64,000 nt of DNA from assembly GCF_963664415.1 (NCBI RefSeq), contig NZ_OY761440.1:1736001-1800000 (forward strand), given 5' to 3'. Shown here in pieces: positions 15,852-24,671 of the stretch. How positions within the stretch are numbered: position 1 is the first letter of the stretch; the number at the start of each line of letters is the position of its first letter. The translations under genes and the position numbers were made by a program. Origin of the DNA: an uncultured Desulfobacter sp. Its GTDB lineage: Bacteria; Desulfobacterota; Desulfobacteria; Desulfobacterales; Desulfobacteraceae. Under the pieces are notes generated by a model, which saw only the letters and a list, made by a program, of their open reading frames with translations, did not search any database and was not told the DNA's origin.

Positions 15852-18554
15852 TTACTCAAAAGCCCGGATCAACCTCACCCCATCCAAACGAAGCCTGGCA
15901 TCAAGTATCAGGGATTTAATACGTGCCTGGGCTTTGACCATGTTCTTTGCTTCTTCCACCGATATTCCGGGATTAATTTTTGCCAGGGTGACCAGGCGAT
16001 CCGTTTCCCGGGTCAGCACCGTCTCCATTTCAGCTATGCCGCCAAGACGATGGGTCTGTGCCGTTTTTCGGGCCAGATCCTGACTTTTATCCAACATGTT
16101 TGGAAGCACATCTTGAACCACCTGGGGCAAACCCAGAAACCATCCCGGATCATCCGGAACCAGAGAAGATTCCCAGTTGGCAGGCAGATCCCATTCTTCT
16201 ATGGGTTTTCCGCTATGGTCCACGACCACACGAATGGGCCGTGCCGGAAAAAACCTGTCGGCCAAAGACAAGTCCCCTTCAGGAAGATCCAAAAGAAAAA
16301 GCGATTCAAGCAACAGCCCCTGCCGTCCGGCACCGGATAGTCCGGCCACGGCAGCCTGCCCCTCCCCTTGGGTAATAAAATACTCCATCACCTGACGGAC
16401 AAAAGGATGGTCCCAGGTCAAAAAATCAAGATCATCCCGGGCAATGGCTGTGGCCCTGTCAAAGGTGACAAATTTGCCTCCTCCGCTCAATGTGGGAAAA
16501 TTTTCATCGGTCATGCGATCGGGTATAAAAGAGACCACTGAATTCCCCTCAACCTCAGTGATATGATCAGTTTCAATGCCGTAGACATCCAGCAGATCCG
16601 TCATTAAATTGTGAAGGTCTTGGGATTTTTCCGTTTGTTGAATTATTTGAATTAATGCATGGGCAGATTCCGGTTTAAAAGAGTTTAATTCAAGAAGAAT
16701 ATGGCGGCCCTGATTCAGGGTCTGGGAAATCTGAGCGACAAAGGCTGCCGTATCACCGATCAAACCCGCCATCTTCTGCTGGATTTCAGAATCTGTCGAC
16801 CCATTCGGCTGTTTATCCGCCTGTTCCATCAACTGAACCACACGGGGTTTAAATTGGGTGTACACGGCATGCAGACCGTTGACGTTTTCTTTAAACAGGC
16901 CGATGCCCTGATCATACCACAAGGCCAAAATCTCATGGGAGGTGTTGCGGATATACGGTACATGGATGACAATTTTTTCTTTTTGGCCAATGCGGTCCAC
17001 CCGGCCAATACGCTGCTCTAAAAGCTCCGGATTCACGGGAAGATCATAAAGAAAAAGGTGATGAACAAACTGAAAATTTCTTCCCTCACTGCCAATTTCA
17101 GAACAGACCAGCAGCCTTGCCCCTTCAGGATCAGCAAACCAAGCGGCCTGACGGTCTCGGGTCAACAGGTCCATGCTTTCGTCGAACCGGGCCGCATCCA
17201 CGCTGATATGCGCTTTAAGCCCCTGAACCAACGCTTTTGCTGTCTGCCTTGAACGGCATATCACCAATATTTTCTCAGGCTTTAAAGAGAGGCATAATTG
17301 TGCAAGACAGGCGACTTTTGGGTCACCCGTTAGATCATCCTCCAGGGAAACCGCCCCTTCAAGGGGAATCAGGCTCACCTCTCTTTCAGGAAAGCCTTTG
17401 ATGGAACGGCGCCTGTTTCTAAAAATCACCCTGCCGGGCCCAAAGGCGTCCAGCAACGACTGTGCGGACTCTCCACGGTCTAATTTTTCCCTGACTTCCT
17501 CTGCCACGGCTTTGTATCCGTCCAACTCTTTTACAAAAACTGAAAAATCATGATAACGATGGGGATCTAAAAGCCTTAACTGGGCAAAATGGGTTTCAAC
17601 GCCCATCTGCTCGGGCGTTGCCGTCAAAAGCATCAGCCCCCGGGTTTCAGCATCCAAATCCGTCAAAAATTGATACAGGGACGAATCCTGGGCCATATGG
17701 TGGGCTTCATCCATAACCACCATATCCCATCCCGCGTTGATCAACAGCTTTTTGACGGGGTCCGAGGCATTTATAAACGATTCTGAACAAATCCCCTGCT
17801 GGTCCAGAAGGAAAGGATTCATGTCCGGCTCAGCCGAGGCAGCTTCTTTTACATAGTCGTCATCAAAAATCCGAAAAATCAAACTGAATTTTCGATACAA
17901 CTCAATAAACCACTGATGAACCAAGGCCTCGGGAACAATAATCAACACCCTCGACATTTGAGACGTGACCAGGAGACGGTGAATGATCAGACCAGCCTCA
18001 ATGGTTTTGCCCAACCCGGTTTCATCAGAGAGCAGAACCCGCGGGAAATAACGACCGGATACTTCTCCTGCAATATAAAACTGGTGGGGAATCAAATCCA
18101 CCTGACCGCCTAAAAATCCCCTGGCCGGTGATTGCTGATACGCCCCCTGGGCCGATCTGATGCGATATCTTAAATCAAACTTGGCAGATGTTCCGGCAAG
18201 TCCGGAAAGAAGCTTGGAAAAAGGCATGTCCACGGCTAACACCGATGACAAGTCAGACTCAAACAGCTGTTTCTCTCCTTGAAAATAGGTCAGAATACCA
18301 CCATTGTCCTCTACTTTTTCTACAGTCATCTGTATTCCGTCTTCTGCGCTGATCCGATCTCCGGGCTGAAACCGCATCCGCTTGATCGGTGCGGCCGCCC
18401 GGCTGTATGTTCTGGCGCAGTCCGAACCGGGGAAATGCAAGGTAATGGTCCTTGGATCAAAAGAAGAAAGAATCCCCAACCCTAATTCAGGCTCTGTTTC
18501 TGAAACCCACCGTTGTCCTTTACAAAGACTGTTTGTCATAAACTCGTCGCTCAT
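15852..18554 (-). CDS. rapA: RNA polymerase-associated SNF2-type ATPase RapA
   Basis: A 900-residue Swi2/Snf2 ATPase, slightly shorter than the ~970 residues of E. coli RapA. The N-terminal Tudor-like region (GQRWVSETEPELGLGIL...) is typical of RapA. Helicase motifs include Walker A DETGLGKTIEAG near residue 175, DEAH near 279, LLTATPEQMG, and motif VI LLEQRIGRVDRIGQ. It frees RNA polymerase for reuse after transcription. The start ATG at 18554 has GGTGAG upstream. A single gene on the minus strand. Confidence 0.93.
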   Translation of the reverse strand: MSDEFMTNSLCKGQRWVSETEPELGLGILSSFDPRTITLHFPGSDCARTYSRAAAPIKRMRFQPGDRISAEDGIQMTVEKVEDNGGILTYFQGEKQLFESDLSSVLAVDMPFSKLLSGLAGTSAKFDLRYRIRSAQGAYQQSPARGFLGGQVDLIPHQFYIAGEVSGRYFPRVLLSDETGLGKTIEAGLIIHRLLVTSQMSRVLIIVPEALVHQWFIELYRKFSLIFRIFDDDYVKEAASAEPDMNPFLLDQQGICSESFINASDPVKKLLINAGWDMVVMDEAHHMAQDSSLYQFLTDLDAETRGLMLLTATPEQMGVETHFAQLRLLDPHRYHDFSVFVKELDGYKAVAEEVREKLDRGESAQSLLDAFGPGRVIFRNRRRSIKGFPEREVSLIPLEGAVSLEDDLTGDPKVACLAQLCLSLKPEKILVICRSRQTAKALVQGLKAHISVDAARFDESMDLLTRDRQAAWFADPEGARLLVCSEIGSEGRNFQFVHHLFLYDLPVNPELLEQRIGRVDRIGQKEKIVIHVPYIRNTSHEILALWYDQGIGLFKENVNGLHAVYTQFKPRVVQLMEQADKQPNGSTDSEIQQKMAGLIGDTAAFVAQISQTLNQGRHILLELNSFKPESAHALIQIIQQTEKSQDLHNLMTDLLDVYGIETDHITEVEGNSVVSFIPDRMTDENFPTLSGGGKFVTFDRATAIARDDLDFLTWDHPFVRQVMEYFITQGEGQAAVAGLSGAGRQGLLLESLFLLDLPEGDLSLADRFFPARPIRVVVDHSGKPIEEWDLPANWESSLVPDDPGWFLGLPQVVQDVLPNMLDKSQDLARKTAQTHRLGGIAEMETVLTRETDRLVTLAKINPGISVEEAKNMVKAQARIKSLILDARLRLDGVRLIRAFE

Positions 18555-18756
18555 GCCGCGTTCAACTCACCAATGATAATTGTTTAAAAAATAGGGGGTG
18601 TTATGCCATCCCCGGATGGGGAAGTCAAGCTCAGCCCAGAATGCTGAACACAATCATACCTTTAAAAAACGGAGTATAAGTCTTCCCTCTTAAGATCGCA
18701 TCCTATTTTGATGATGGACAAAAACAAACCTTGCTGATATGAAAACCTATTCGGTC

Positions 18757-18866
18757 AATAACGGCCATGGGCCGATCTGGCGGACACAAAAAACTATGAA
18801 AAACCTTTTAACCACAGAACACACGGCAGTCACAGAACTCTATCTTCTGTGATTTCCGAGGTTAAA
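18757..18866. repeat. R1 head fused to R2 hairpin, within the rapA-DUF2914 gap
   Basis: Begins with the R1 head (AATAACGGCCATGGGCCGA), then changes into an R2 hairpin at 18806-18866: outer arms TTTTAACC / GGTTAAA and inner arms TCACAGAA / TTCTGTGA around a 7-base loop. The rest of the 18555-18902 gap is gene-free as far as I can see. The hairpin ends 37 bases before the chosen start of the next gene. Confidence 0.7.
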
Positions 18867-18902
18867 CTTTTCCACATAAAAAACTTCAGCGAGAAATGCG
18901 GC

Positions 18903-19679
18903 ATGATGAACAAAACCAGTATAGAGGACCGAGACCAGGCCCTCATGAAAAAATTTAGAAACATTGTCGAGGAGAAGAAACAACTCGATGAACAGGAGCC
19001 TCAAAATCGCCCATGGCCTGCCTTCACATTGGCAGGGTTCATCGTGGCAGCAATCATCGTGGCCATAGCCTACCACATGATACCCGAACGTGTGCATACG
19101 GCCCCCTCTCCCACCCCGGCAAAAGTTAAGACCGCCGCCCTAAAAACGCCTGTATCCATGCCTGACCCCACATTAGCGGAGGTGGAGAAACCGAGTATCC
19201 CCGATGAAAAGCCGCCCCAAGAACCCCTGCCCGAATCGGCACCAGTCATACCGGCAAAAGAGGAGGCGCCGTCTTTAAAGGTTGTACAGCCCCCGGAAAA
19301 GGCAGCTCCCATAGAGACACTTCCGGAAATCGTCAACAGCACCGATGCGACCATCAAAGAACTGGTTATCTGCCGCAGCATCAAAAACAGACAATATGTT
19401 TCTCCAGAGAACCGTTTTTCAATGAAAAACGGTGCAAAGCCCGTGGTCTGGACATGGATGAACGCCCTGACCGACAAGCCTCCCCAAGAGCTGAGCCACA
19501 TCTATTACTTCAACGGCAAAAGATTCTGTAGGGTCATTCTCCCGGTCCCCTTCCCCAGGACCCGCACCTGGAGCAAAGTAACAATGAAAAGACCCGCGCA
19601 GGCAGGATCATGGCGTGTGGACGTCGTCAACAAGAATGGGCAGGTAATCGCAAGAGCCAATTTCACCGTTGAAATCTGA
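18903..19679 (+). CDS. Membrane-anchored DUF2914 protein
   Basis: About 258 residues. A short cytoplasmic N-terminus with a charged helix is followed by one membrane helix (FTLAGFIVAAIIVAIAYHM), a ~90-residue Pro/Glu/Ala-rich periplasmic linker and a C-terminal DUF2914 domain (RFSMKNGAKPVVWTWMN, IYYFNGKRFCRVILPVP, GSWRVDVVNKNGQVIA). The domain is a small beta-sandwich of unknown function. I start at the ATG-ATG at 18903, because the longer frame from 18849 begins inside the R2 hairpin; the ribosome site is weak either way. Confidence 0.75.
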   Translation: MMNKTSIEDRDQALMKKFRNIVEEKKQLDEQEPQNRPWPAFTLAGFIVAAIIVAIAYHMIPERVHTAPSPTPAKVKTAALKTPVSMPDPTLAEVEKPSIPDEKPPQEPLPESAPVIPAKEEAPSLKVVQPPEKAAPIETLPEIVNSTDATIKELVICRSIKNRQYVSPENRFSMKNGAKPVVWTWMNALTDKPPQELSHIYYFNGKRFCRVILPVPFPRTRTWSKVTMKRPAQAGSWRVDVVNKNGQVIARANFTVEI

Positions 19680-19750
19680 CAGAGGCGTTCAGCTTTGGGT
19701 CCCTTCCCGAATCCTAAAAACAACCTTATCTTAAATGGTCGGGGTTCACG

Positions 19751-20209
19751 TCAGGAGAGAAAATCAACGCCGATACCAGTGTGGTCAACTCGGGCGATCT
19801 GACCGTTTCGCCGCTGGGGGCCTGTCCCGGCGGTTTGAAAGGTTATAACAATAAAATCGTTTTTTTTGTATTTTTCCGGCGTCTTGGATTTGATGAAAAT
19901 ACCGGAGTAACTCAGATCCCGGGCCTGTCCCTTATACAGGATACCTTTGTTTATAAAGTCTACAAAACCATGAAACTCGGTTCTGGGAAACCTGCGACGT
20001 TCCGACTCTTCAGAAACTTTTGCGCGTGGTCCGGCTGTACCTGCTTCGGGAAAAACATCTTCGTCTATGCTGCGGTTGTAACTGAGGACATAAATATTTT
20101 TTGCAGTGGCCGTGTCCGTATCCCGTTTAGCCCACCTGAAAAGCCTAAAAAGGTACACGCAAATAATGATCAAGATTACAGAAATTATGAGGATGAATAG
20201 AATGTTCAT
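19751..20209 (-). CDS. Membrane-anchored PilZ-domain protein (c-di-GMP binding)
   Basis: About 152 residues from the ATG at 20209, chosen because AGGTGA lies 6 bases upstream; a TTG at 20233 would add 8 residues. One N-terminal membrane helix (ILFILIISVILIIICVYLF) precedes a short linker and a PilZ domain with both c-di-GMP-binding motifs: RRRFPR and the D-x-S-x-x-G form in RDLSYSGIFI. It probably changes conformation on binding c-di-GMP at the inner membrane; its partner is unknown. Confidence 0.88.
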   Translation of the reverse strand: MNILFILIISVILIIICVYLFRLFRWAKRDTDTATAKNIYVLSYNRSIDEDVFPEAGTAGPRAKVSEESERRRFPRTEFHGFVDFINKGILYKGQARDLSYSGIFIKSKTPEKYKKNDFIVITFQTAGTGPQRRNGQIARVDHTGIGVDFLS

Positions 20210-20430
20210 AGGCGTCACCTGTTCTTTCTGCAACGAAAATGCAAATTGATTTAGGACCTCAAATGAAATAAAGTATACGAAATTGCCGTCCTTAATTTAT
20301 ACCGCTGTAAAGAACTCGATTACCCAACAGCAAATCATTTCCAGGTAAAAATTACAAGAATAAAGATGGGACGGTATATATTTAGACGCTATATATAAGC
20401 AGAAAGGGGTTGATGCTTTTCCTTTGATTT

Positions 20431-20530
20431 TTTATAAGAAAGTCTGGGTAAGTTACTCTGATCTTTCAAGCTTCTTTGTGGGCCGAGGCCTGGGTGTAGA
20501 TAGACCAAGGACGGCCCGTGGCCGTTATAT
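20431..20530 (-). repeat. R1 repeat, reverse orientation, with a partial tandem tail
   Basis: From TTATAAGAAAGTCTGGGTAA to GACGGCCCGTGGCCGTTATA, the reverse complement of the R1 consensus. A second partial tail (ATAAAAATCTGGGTAACAT) follows at 20527-20550. The rest of the 20210-20597 gap is AT-rich, with no gene seen. Confidence 0.8.
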
Positions 20531-20597
20531 AAAAATCTGGGTAACATACTCAGATTACCACCGGATATTATAGCTATTTTTTAAAAGGTTCCGACCA

Positions 20598-20979
20598 ATG
20601 ATCATTGATGCTCACGCTCATATCTACCCTGACGATGTCGCGCATAAAACGCTAAGTACTGTAATGAAAAACGGCAATGGTCTGGTGAGTATCCACACCG
20701 ATGGGACGCTCAGCGGTCTTGTTTCATCAAGTGAATGATCTTTTAGGGAACAGGGGATGTTATTTCGATATCGCCTGGATTTTAGAAAAAATGAGAGCAG
20801 ATAACGTCGCCAGGGCGTTGTACAGACAAAATGACGATTATTTTCTCTTTGGCACTGACACGCCATGGTGCGACCAAACAGATTATGTACAGCTGATCCA
20901 AAAGTCCGATACCCTGACCCAGGACCAAAGAGATAAGCTATTCTTTAAAAACATACTCAAACTTATCGACTTGCCATGA
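20598..20979 (+). pseudogene. Amidohydrolase (COG2159-like) with internal deletion
   Basis: The ATG at 20598 opens the metal-binding N-terminus MIIDAHAHIYPDDVAHKTLS of a TIM-barrel amidohydrolase, but the frame stops at 20738 after 46 codons. From about 20722 another frame encodes the family's C-terminus: LGNRGCYFDIAWILEKM, LFGTDTPWCDQ with the active-site Asp, and a final helix to the TGA at 20977-20979. The central ~150 codons of the usual ~270 are missing and the two ends are out of frame, so no enzyme can be made. The remnant overlaps the next gene's ATG by 4 bases, showing the intact ancestor was translationally coupled to that kinase. Confidence 0.82.
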
Positions 20980-23102
20980 AAAATATTTTTGAAAAAATAA
21001 AGAAATCCAGTCCCTTGCCCCAGCTGCCCCAGGTGATGATACAGTTGATCCGAGCCTGCGGTAAAGAGAATACAAATATTGACGAAGTAACCCAAATCAT
21101 CAGCCGGGATGCGGGACTTACGGCAAAGCTGCTGGCCATCATTGCCTCTTCCCATGTAAACCTGGCAAAACAGGTTACCACTATCAAATCTGCGGTGGTG
21201 TATCTGGGACTGGATACGGTGCGCAATATCGCCATCAGTTCTTCGGCCATGCAGTTTTTTAAATTTTCCAACGCCACGGACAACTTCAACATCAACAGGT
21301 TCTGGTATCATTCCTACAAATGCGCGGTTTTGGCCCAACGCATCGCCCGTGAAAAAAAACAGGCTAATTCGGACCAGTATTTTCTGGCAGGGCTTCTCCA
21401 TGATATCGGCACCCTATTGCTCATGGCAACCTTTCCGGAAGAATACAAGGAGATTGAAGCCAGGGTAAACCAGGGACAAGATGAGTTTGATGCCCAGACG
21501 GATATCCTTGATATAGATGGCCCCAAAGTCAGTGCCTGGCTGTTCAAACAGTGGCATCTGCCCCCACTGATATCTGATGCCGTGGGGTTTTTAAGTCAAC
21601 CTCCGGCACGCATCCAAGAAGAATCCGACCATATTAAAATTCTTTTTATGGCCAACCTCATGGCAGAACCGGAAAGCACAACGGTGACAAAGGATGCACA
21701 AGATCTGACAGACATACCCACTGCCGTGTTGAATGACATCGCGGTCCAGGCTGAAAACGAAGTCCATCAAACAGCCAAAAGCTTGAACCTTGATCCGGGT
21801 GATTCTGAACAAGGATATCACCTTCTGGCAGATGACCTTAAAAACGTATCTCTGTGTTTTGGCACCCTGGACAACCTGCTCAGGGCAAAGGATGTGCCAA
21901 CGGTGTTTAAGACGATCCAAAGGGGATTGGAAATCATTTTCCACATTCCCCGGATATTTTTCTTTCTTCGGGACAGGGAAAAGGCTCTGCTCACCGGAAT
22001 CTGCGCAAAAGAGGATCGTCATTACAACATTGTCACAAGCATTGCCCTTGCCATGAACAACACTAACAGCCTGATCGTAAAATCGGTCAATACAGGCAAC
22101 ATTACGACCAGTATAGACAAGGAAGACCTTGCCGCATCCGATACCCAGGTTATCCGGGCGCTTGAAACACCGTTCCTTTATGCCATACCCATTCCAGGAC
22201 AAAATGGTTGTTCCGGCGCCATGGTTATCGGCGTAGACAACGATCTTTCCCACACCCTGGACAAAAACAAAACCCTGCTGGCACTTTTTTCACGTCAGGC
22301 AGGCACCTGCCTTGAAAATCTTAATTTCCATGAGAGGTATGCCCGGGATATCAGTGATAAAAAAATGGAGGCGTATGCGACTCTGACAGACAAAGTTGTA
22401 CATGAAATCAACAACCCTATTACCATCATTAAAAATTACCTTGAAACCCTGAAACTACCTCAAAAACATCCTGCCCTGGAAGATATCAGCGTTGTCAAAG
22501 AAGAGATCGGACGGGTTTCATCCCTGCTTGAAGGGCTGACATCGTTTTCAAAGCCCAAGGTAGAGGGGGCGCTGAAAACCATTGATCTCAATGAAATGTG
22601 CCGTCGCATACTGGTAGTGTTGGAAAAATCCATTCTTGCCCTCAGACAAATCCGAATTCAAATCGACCTTGATGCCGGCATGCCCAAGGCCACTCTGGAC
22701 AGCAACGGATTGAAACAAATAATTATCAACCTGGTTAAAAACGCAGCCGAAGCCCTTGAAAAAGGAGACGAAATCCGATTTAAAACAAAACTTGTTCCCG
22801 GCTCGGCCAAGGTTTTGATAGATGAAAAAAGAAAGCTTCCTGGTATGGCGCAAATCACCATCCAGGACAACGGCCCGGGCATCCCGTCACATATCAGGGA
22901 ACGACTTTTTGAACCCTATAATTCAACTAAACCCGACGCGCCCAATTCAGGCTTAGGCCTTTTTATTGTTCATTCAATTGTCAAAGGAATGCAAGGACGT
23001 ATTACCTATGACAGCCACAGAGGCAAAGGTACCTGTTTCACCATCCTCATCCCTTTGGCCCCTGATACCGACCCCAGCGCACCAAGGGAAGAAATCATAT
23101 AA
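20976..23102 (+). CDS. HDOD-GAF-histidine kinase
   Basis: A 708-residue soluble protein: HDOD domain (about 10-205; LPQLPQVMIQLIRAC, QYFLAGLLHDIGTLLL), GAF-like region (about 270-440), a HisKA helix with probable phospho-His at 476 (KVVHEINNPITIIKNY), and HATPase (NLVKNAAEALE, DNGPGIPSHI, SGLGLFIVHSIVKGM). HDOD domains are degenerate HD modules found in signalling proteins; joined to a kinase they probably act as the input. No membrane segment and no receiver domain. Its ATG overlaps the end of the broken amidohydrolase by 4 bases and its stop codon lies in the first bases of an R1 repeat. Confidence 0.9.
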   Translation: MKNIFEKIKKSSPLPQLPQVMIQLIRACGKENTNIDEVTQIISRDAGLTAKLLAIIASSHVNLAKQVTTIKSAVVYLGLDTVRNIAISSSAMQFFKFSNATDNFNINRFWYHSYKCAVLAQRIAREKKQANSDQYFLAGLLHDIGTLLLMATFPEEYKEIEARVNQGQDEFDAQTDILDIDGPKVSAWLFKQWHLPPLISDAVGFLSQPPARIQEESDHIKILFMANLMAEPESTTVTKDAQDLTDIPTAVLNDIAVQAENEVHQTAKSLNLDPGDSEQGYHLLADDLKNVSLCFGTLDNLLRAKDVPTVFKTIQRGLEIIFHIPRIFFFLRDREKALLTGICAKEDRHYNIVTSIALAMNNTNSLIVKSVNTGNITTSIDKEDLAASDTQVIRALETPFLYAIPIPGQNGCSGAMVIGVDNDLSHTLDKNKTLLALFSRQAGTCLENLNFHERYARDISDKKMEAYATLTDKVVHEINNPITIIKNYLETLKLPQKHPALEDISVVKEEIGRVSSLLEGLTSFSKPKVEGALKTIDLNEMCRRILVVLEKSILALRQIRIQIDLDAGMPKATLDSNGLKQIIINLVKNAAEALEKGDEIRFKTKLVPGSAKVLIDEKRKLPGMAQITIQDNGPGIPSHIRERLFEPYNSTKPDAPNSGLGLFIVHSIVKGMQGRITYDSHRGKGTCFTILIPLAPDTDPSAPREEII

Positions 23103-23195
23103 CGGCCATGGGCCGACCTGACAGATCATCGGCCAGGCTTAGCCTAAAACAAAAATTGATAGTAACTTAGCAACTTATTGGACCTTTCATATAAA
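23098..23195 (+). repeat. R1 repeat, forward, overlapping the kinase stop codon
   Basis: TATAACGGCCATGGGCCGA through CCTTTCATATAA. The TAA of the R1 head serves as the stop codon of the preceding gene. It forms an inverted pair with the copy at 23323-23419, with about 128 bp of AT-rich sequence between them; no gene is seen in the 23103-23471 gap. Confidence 0.82.
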
Positions 23196-23322
23196 AAACA
23201 AAATCTGTTACGATTAAAATAGTCTTATTCTGTATCTGTTAAAGCTGTCGTGTTGCTGTTATTTTTGATCAAAATTTGTAAAGGCAGTTGCCGGAGAATA
23301 AGGACCAGCTTGCAAAGGTATT

Positions 23323-23419
23323 TTTATAAGAAAGTCTGGGTAAGTCACTCAGATCTTTCAAACTTTGTTGTGAGCTGAGCCTGGCAGATGATATGTCAGG
23401 TCGGCCCATGGCCGTTATA
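23323..23419 (-). repeat. R1 repeat, reverse
   Basis: From TTTATAAGAAAGTCTGGGTA to CGGCCCATGGCCGTTATA, in reverse orientation. It contains the hairpin AGTCTGGGT...ACTCAGATCT. It lies 53 bases before the aminotransferase gene. Confidence 0.82.
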
Positions 23420-23471
23420 CGAATCAAGAGACTTATACCTTTGTGACCGTGCAGAATAAAAAGGAAATAAA

Positions 23472-24650
23472 ATGGATTATCAGTCATTTCTGGCAGACAG
23501 AACCCGGCTTATGCAGTCCAATGCCATCCGGGAAATTCTCAAAGTGGTATCAAAACCTGGGATTATATCCCTGGCCGGGGGAATTCCTTCCCCGCAAAGC
23601 TTTCCCATGGATCTTTTTGGGGTGCTGGTTGAAAAGGTCATGGCAAAATATCAGTCCCGTGCATTTCAATATGATCTCACCGAAGGGTTTGCGCCCCTGT
23701 GTGAACAGGTCAGCGTTCTTTTGTCCCGGCGCGGGATTGTTGCATCACCGGATCAGGTAAATATCACCTCCGGCTCCCAGGCTGTTTTAGATGCCATGGG
23801 CAAGCTTCTGATCAGCAAAGGGGACAAGATTGCCGTAGAATCCCCCACCTATCTTGGTGCCATATCCGCGTTTAACCCCTATGAACCCGAATACATCTCC
23901 ATGGAGACGGACGACCAAGGCCTGATTCCCCAGTCCCTGGATGAAACATTGCAAAACCATCAGGTCAAACTGATTTACCTGGTTCCCACATTCCAGAACC
24001 CCACGGGCCGAACCCTGTCCATTGAAAGACGGCAGGAGATTGCCGAGATCATCCAAAAACACAATGCCCTGCTCGTTGAAGATGATCCCTACTCGTCACT
24101 TCGTTACCAGGGTGAAGACGCTCCGGCCATCAAAACCCTGGCCCCGGACAATGTCATCTATGTCTCCACCTTGTCCAAGGTCTTTGCCCCCGGGCTTCGC
24201 ATCGGGTTTTACGCGGCACCCGAATTTCTACGCCGGTGGCTGGTCATGATCAAGCAGGGCGTGGACCTTCACACCTCCACCTTTAACCAGGCCCTGGCAG
24301 CCGAATATCTGGAAGGCGGATACCTTGATACCCATCTGCCGAAAATCATCGACTTATACAGACCCAGGCAAAAGGCCATGCTGGCAGCATTAAAAAAAAT
24401 GATGCCCAAAGGCTACGTCTGCACCCCGTCTGACGGGGGAATGTTTTTGTGGGTGACCGGCCCAGACGGCCTGGATGACCTGGCATTGTATGAAAAAGCC
24501 GTGGAAAACGGCGTGGCATTTGTACCGGGCCGCTTTTTTTATACAGATCCTTCCCAGGGCACAGGAACCATGCGGCTTAATTACACCATGGCGGATGAGG
24601 CCACCATTGAAATTGCCATTGAAAAACTTGCCCAGGCCGCAAAGCAGTAA
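23472..24650 (+). CDS. PLP-dependent class I/II aminotransferase (2-aminoadipate/LysN-like)
   Basis: A 392-residue fold-type I aminotransferase. PLP-lysine is at about residue 236 (STLSKVFAPGLRIGF). Other family motifs are ISLAGGIPSPQSFP near the N-terminus, NITSGSQAVLDAMGK, VPTFQNPTGRTLS and the C-terminal MRLNYT. It belongs to the branch containing 2-aminoadipate and aromatic or branched-chain aminotransferases that share sequence with MocR regulators. The amino-acid substrate cannot be fixed from sequence. A good ribosome site (AAAAAGGAAATAAA) precedes the ATG. It converges on pncB with 21 bases between stops. Confidence 0.88.
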   Translation: MDYQSFLADRTRLMQSNAIREILKVVSKPGIISLAGGIPSPQSFPMDLFGVLVEKVMAKYQSRAFQYDLTEGFAPLCEQVSVLLSRRGIVASPDQVNITSGSQAVLDAMGKLLISKGDKIAVESPTYLGAISAFNPYEPEYISMETDDQGLIPQSLDETLQNHQVKLIYLVPTFQNPTGRTLSIERRQEIAEIIQKHNALLVEDDPYSSLRYQGEDAPAIKTLAPDNVIYVSTLSKVFAPGLRIGFYAAPEFLRRWLVMIKQGVDLHTSTFNQALAAEYLEGGYLDTHLPKIIDLYRPRQKAMLAALKKMMPKGYVCTPSDGGMFLWVTGPDGLDDLALYEKAVENGVAFVPGRFFYTDPSQGTGTMRLNYTMADEATIEIAIEKLAQAAKQ

Positions 24651-24671
24651 GACCCATGAGCCAAGAATAAA

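Noticed and set aside
18849..18902. Upstream start for the DUF2914 gene
   Set aside because: That start lies inside the R2 hairpin and the added residues do not look like a real N-terminus.
20701..20979. A separate small gene of 92 codons
   Set aside because: Its second half is the C-terminus of an amidohydrolase in a shifted frame; it belongs to the pseudogene starting at 20598.
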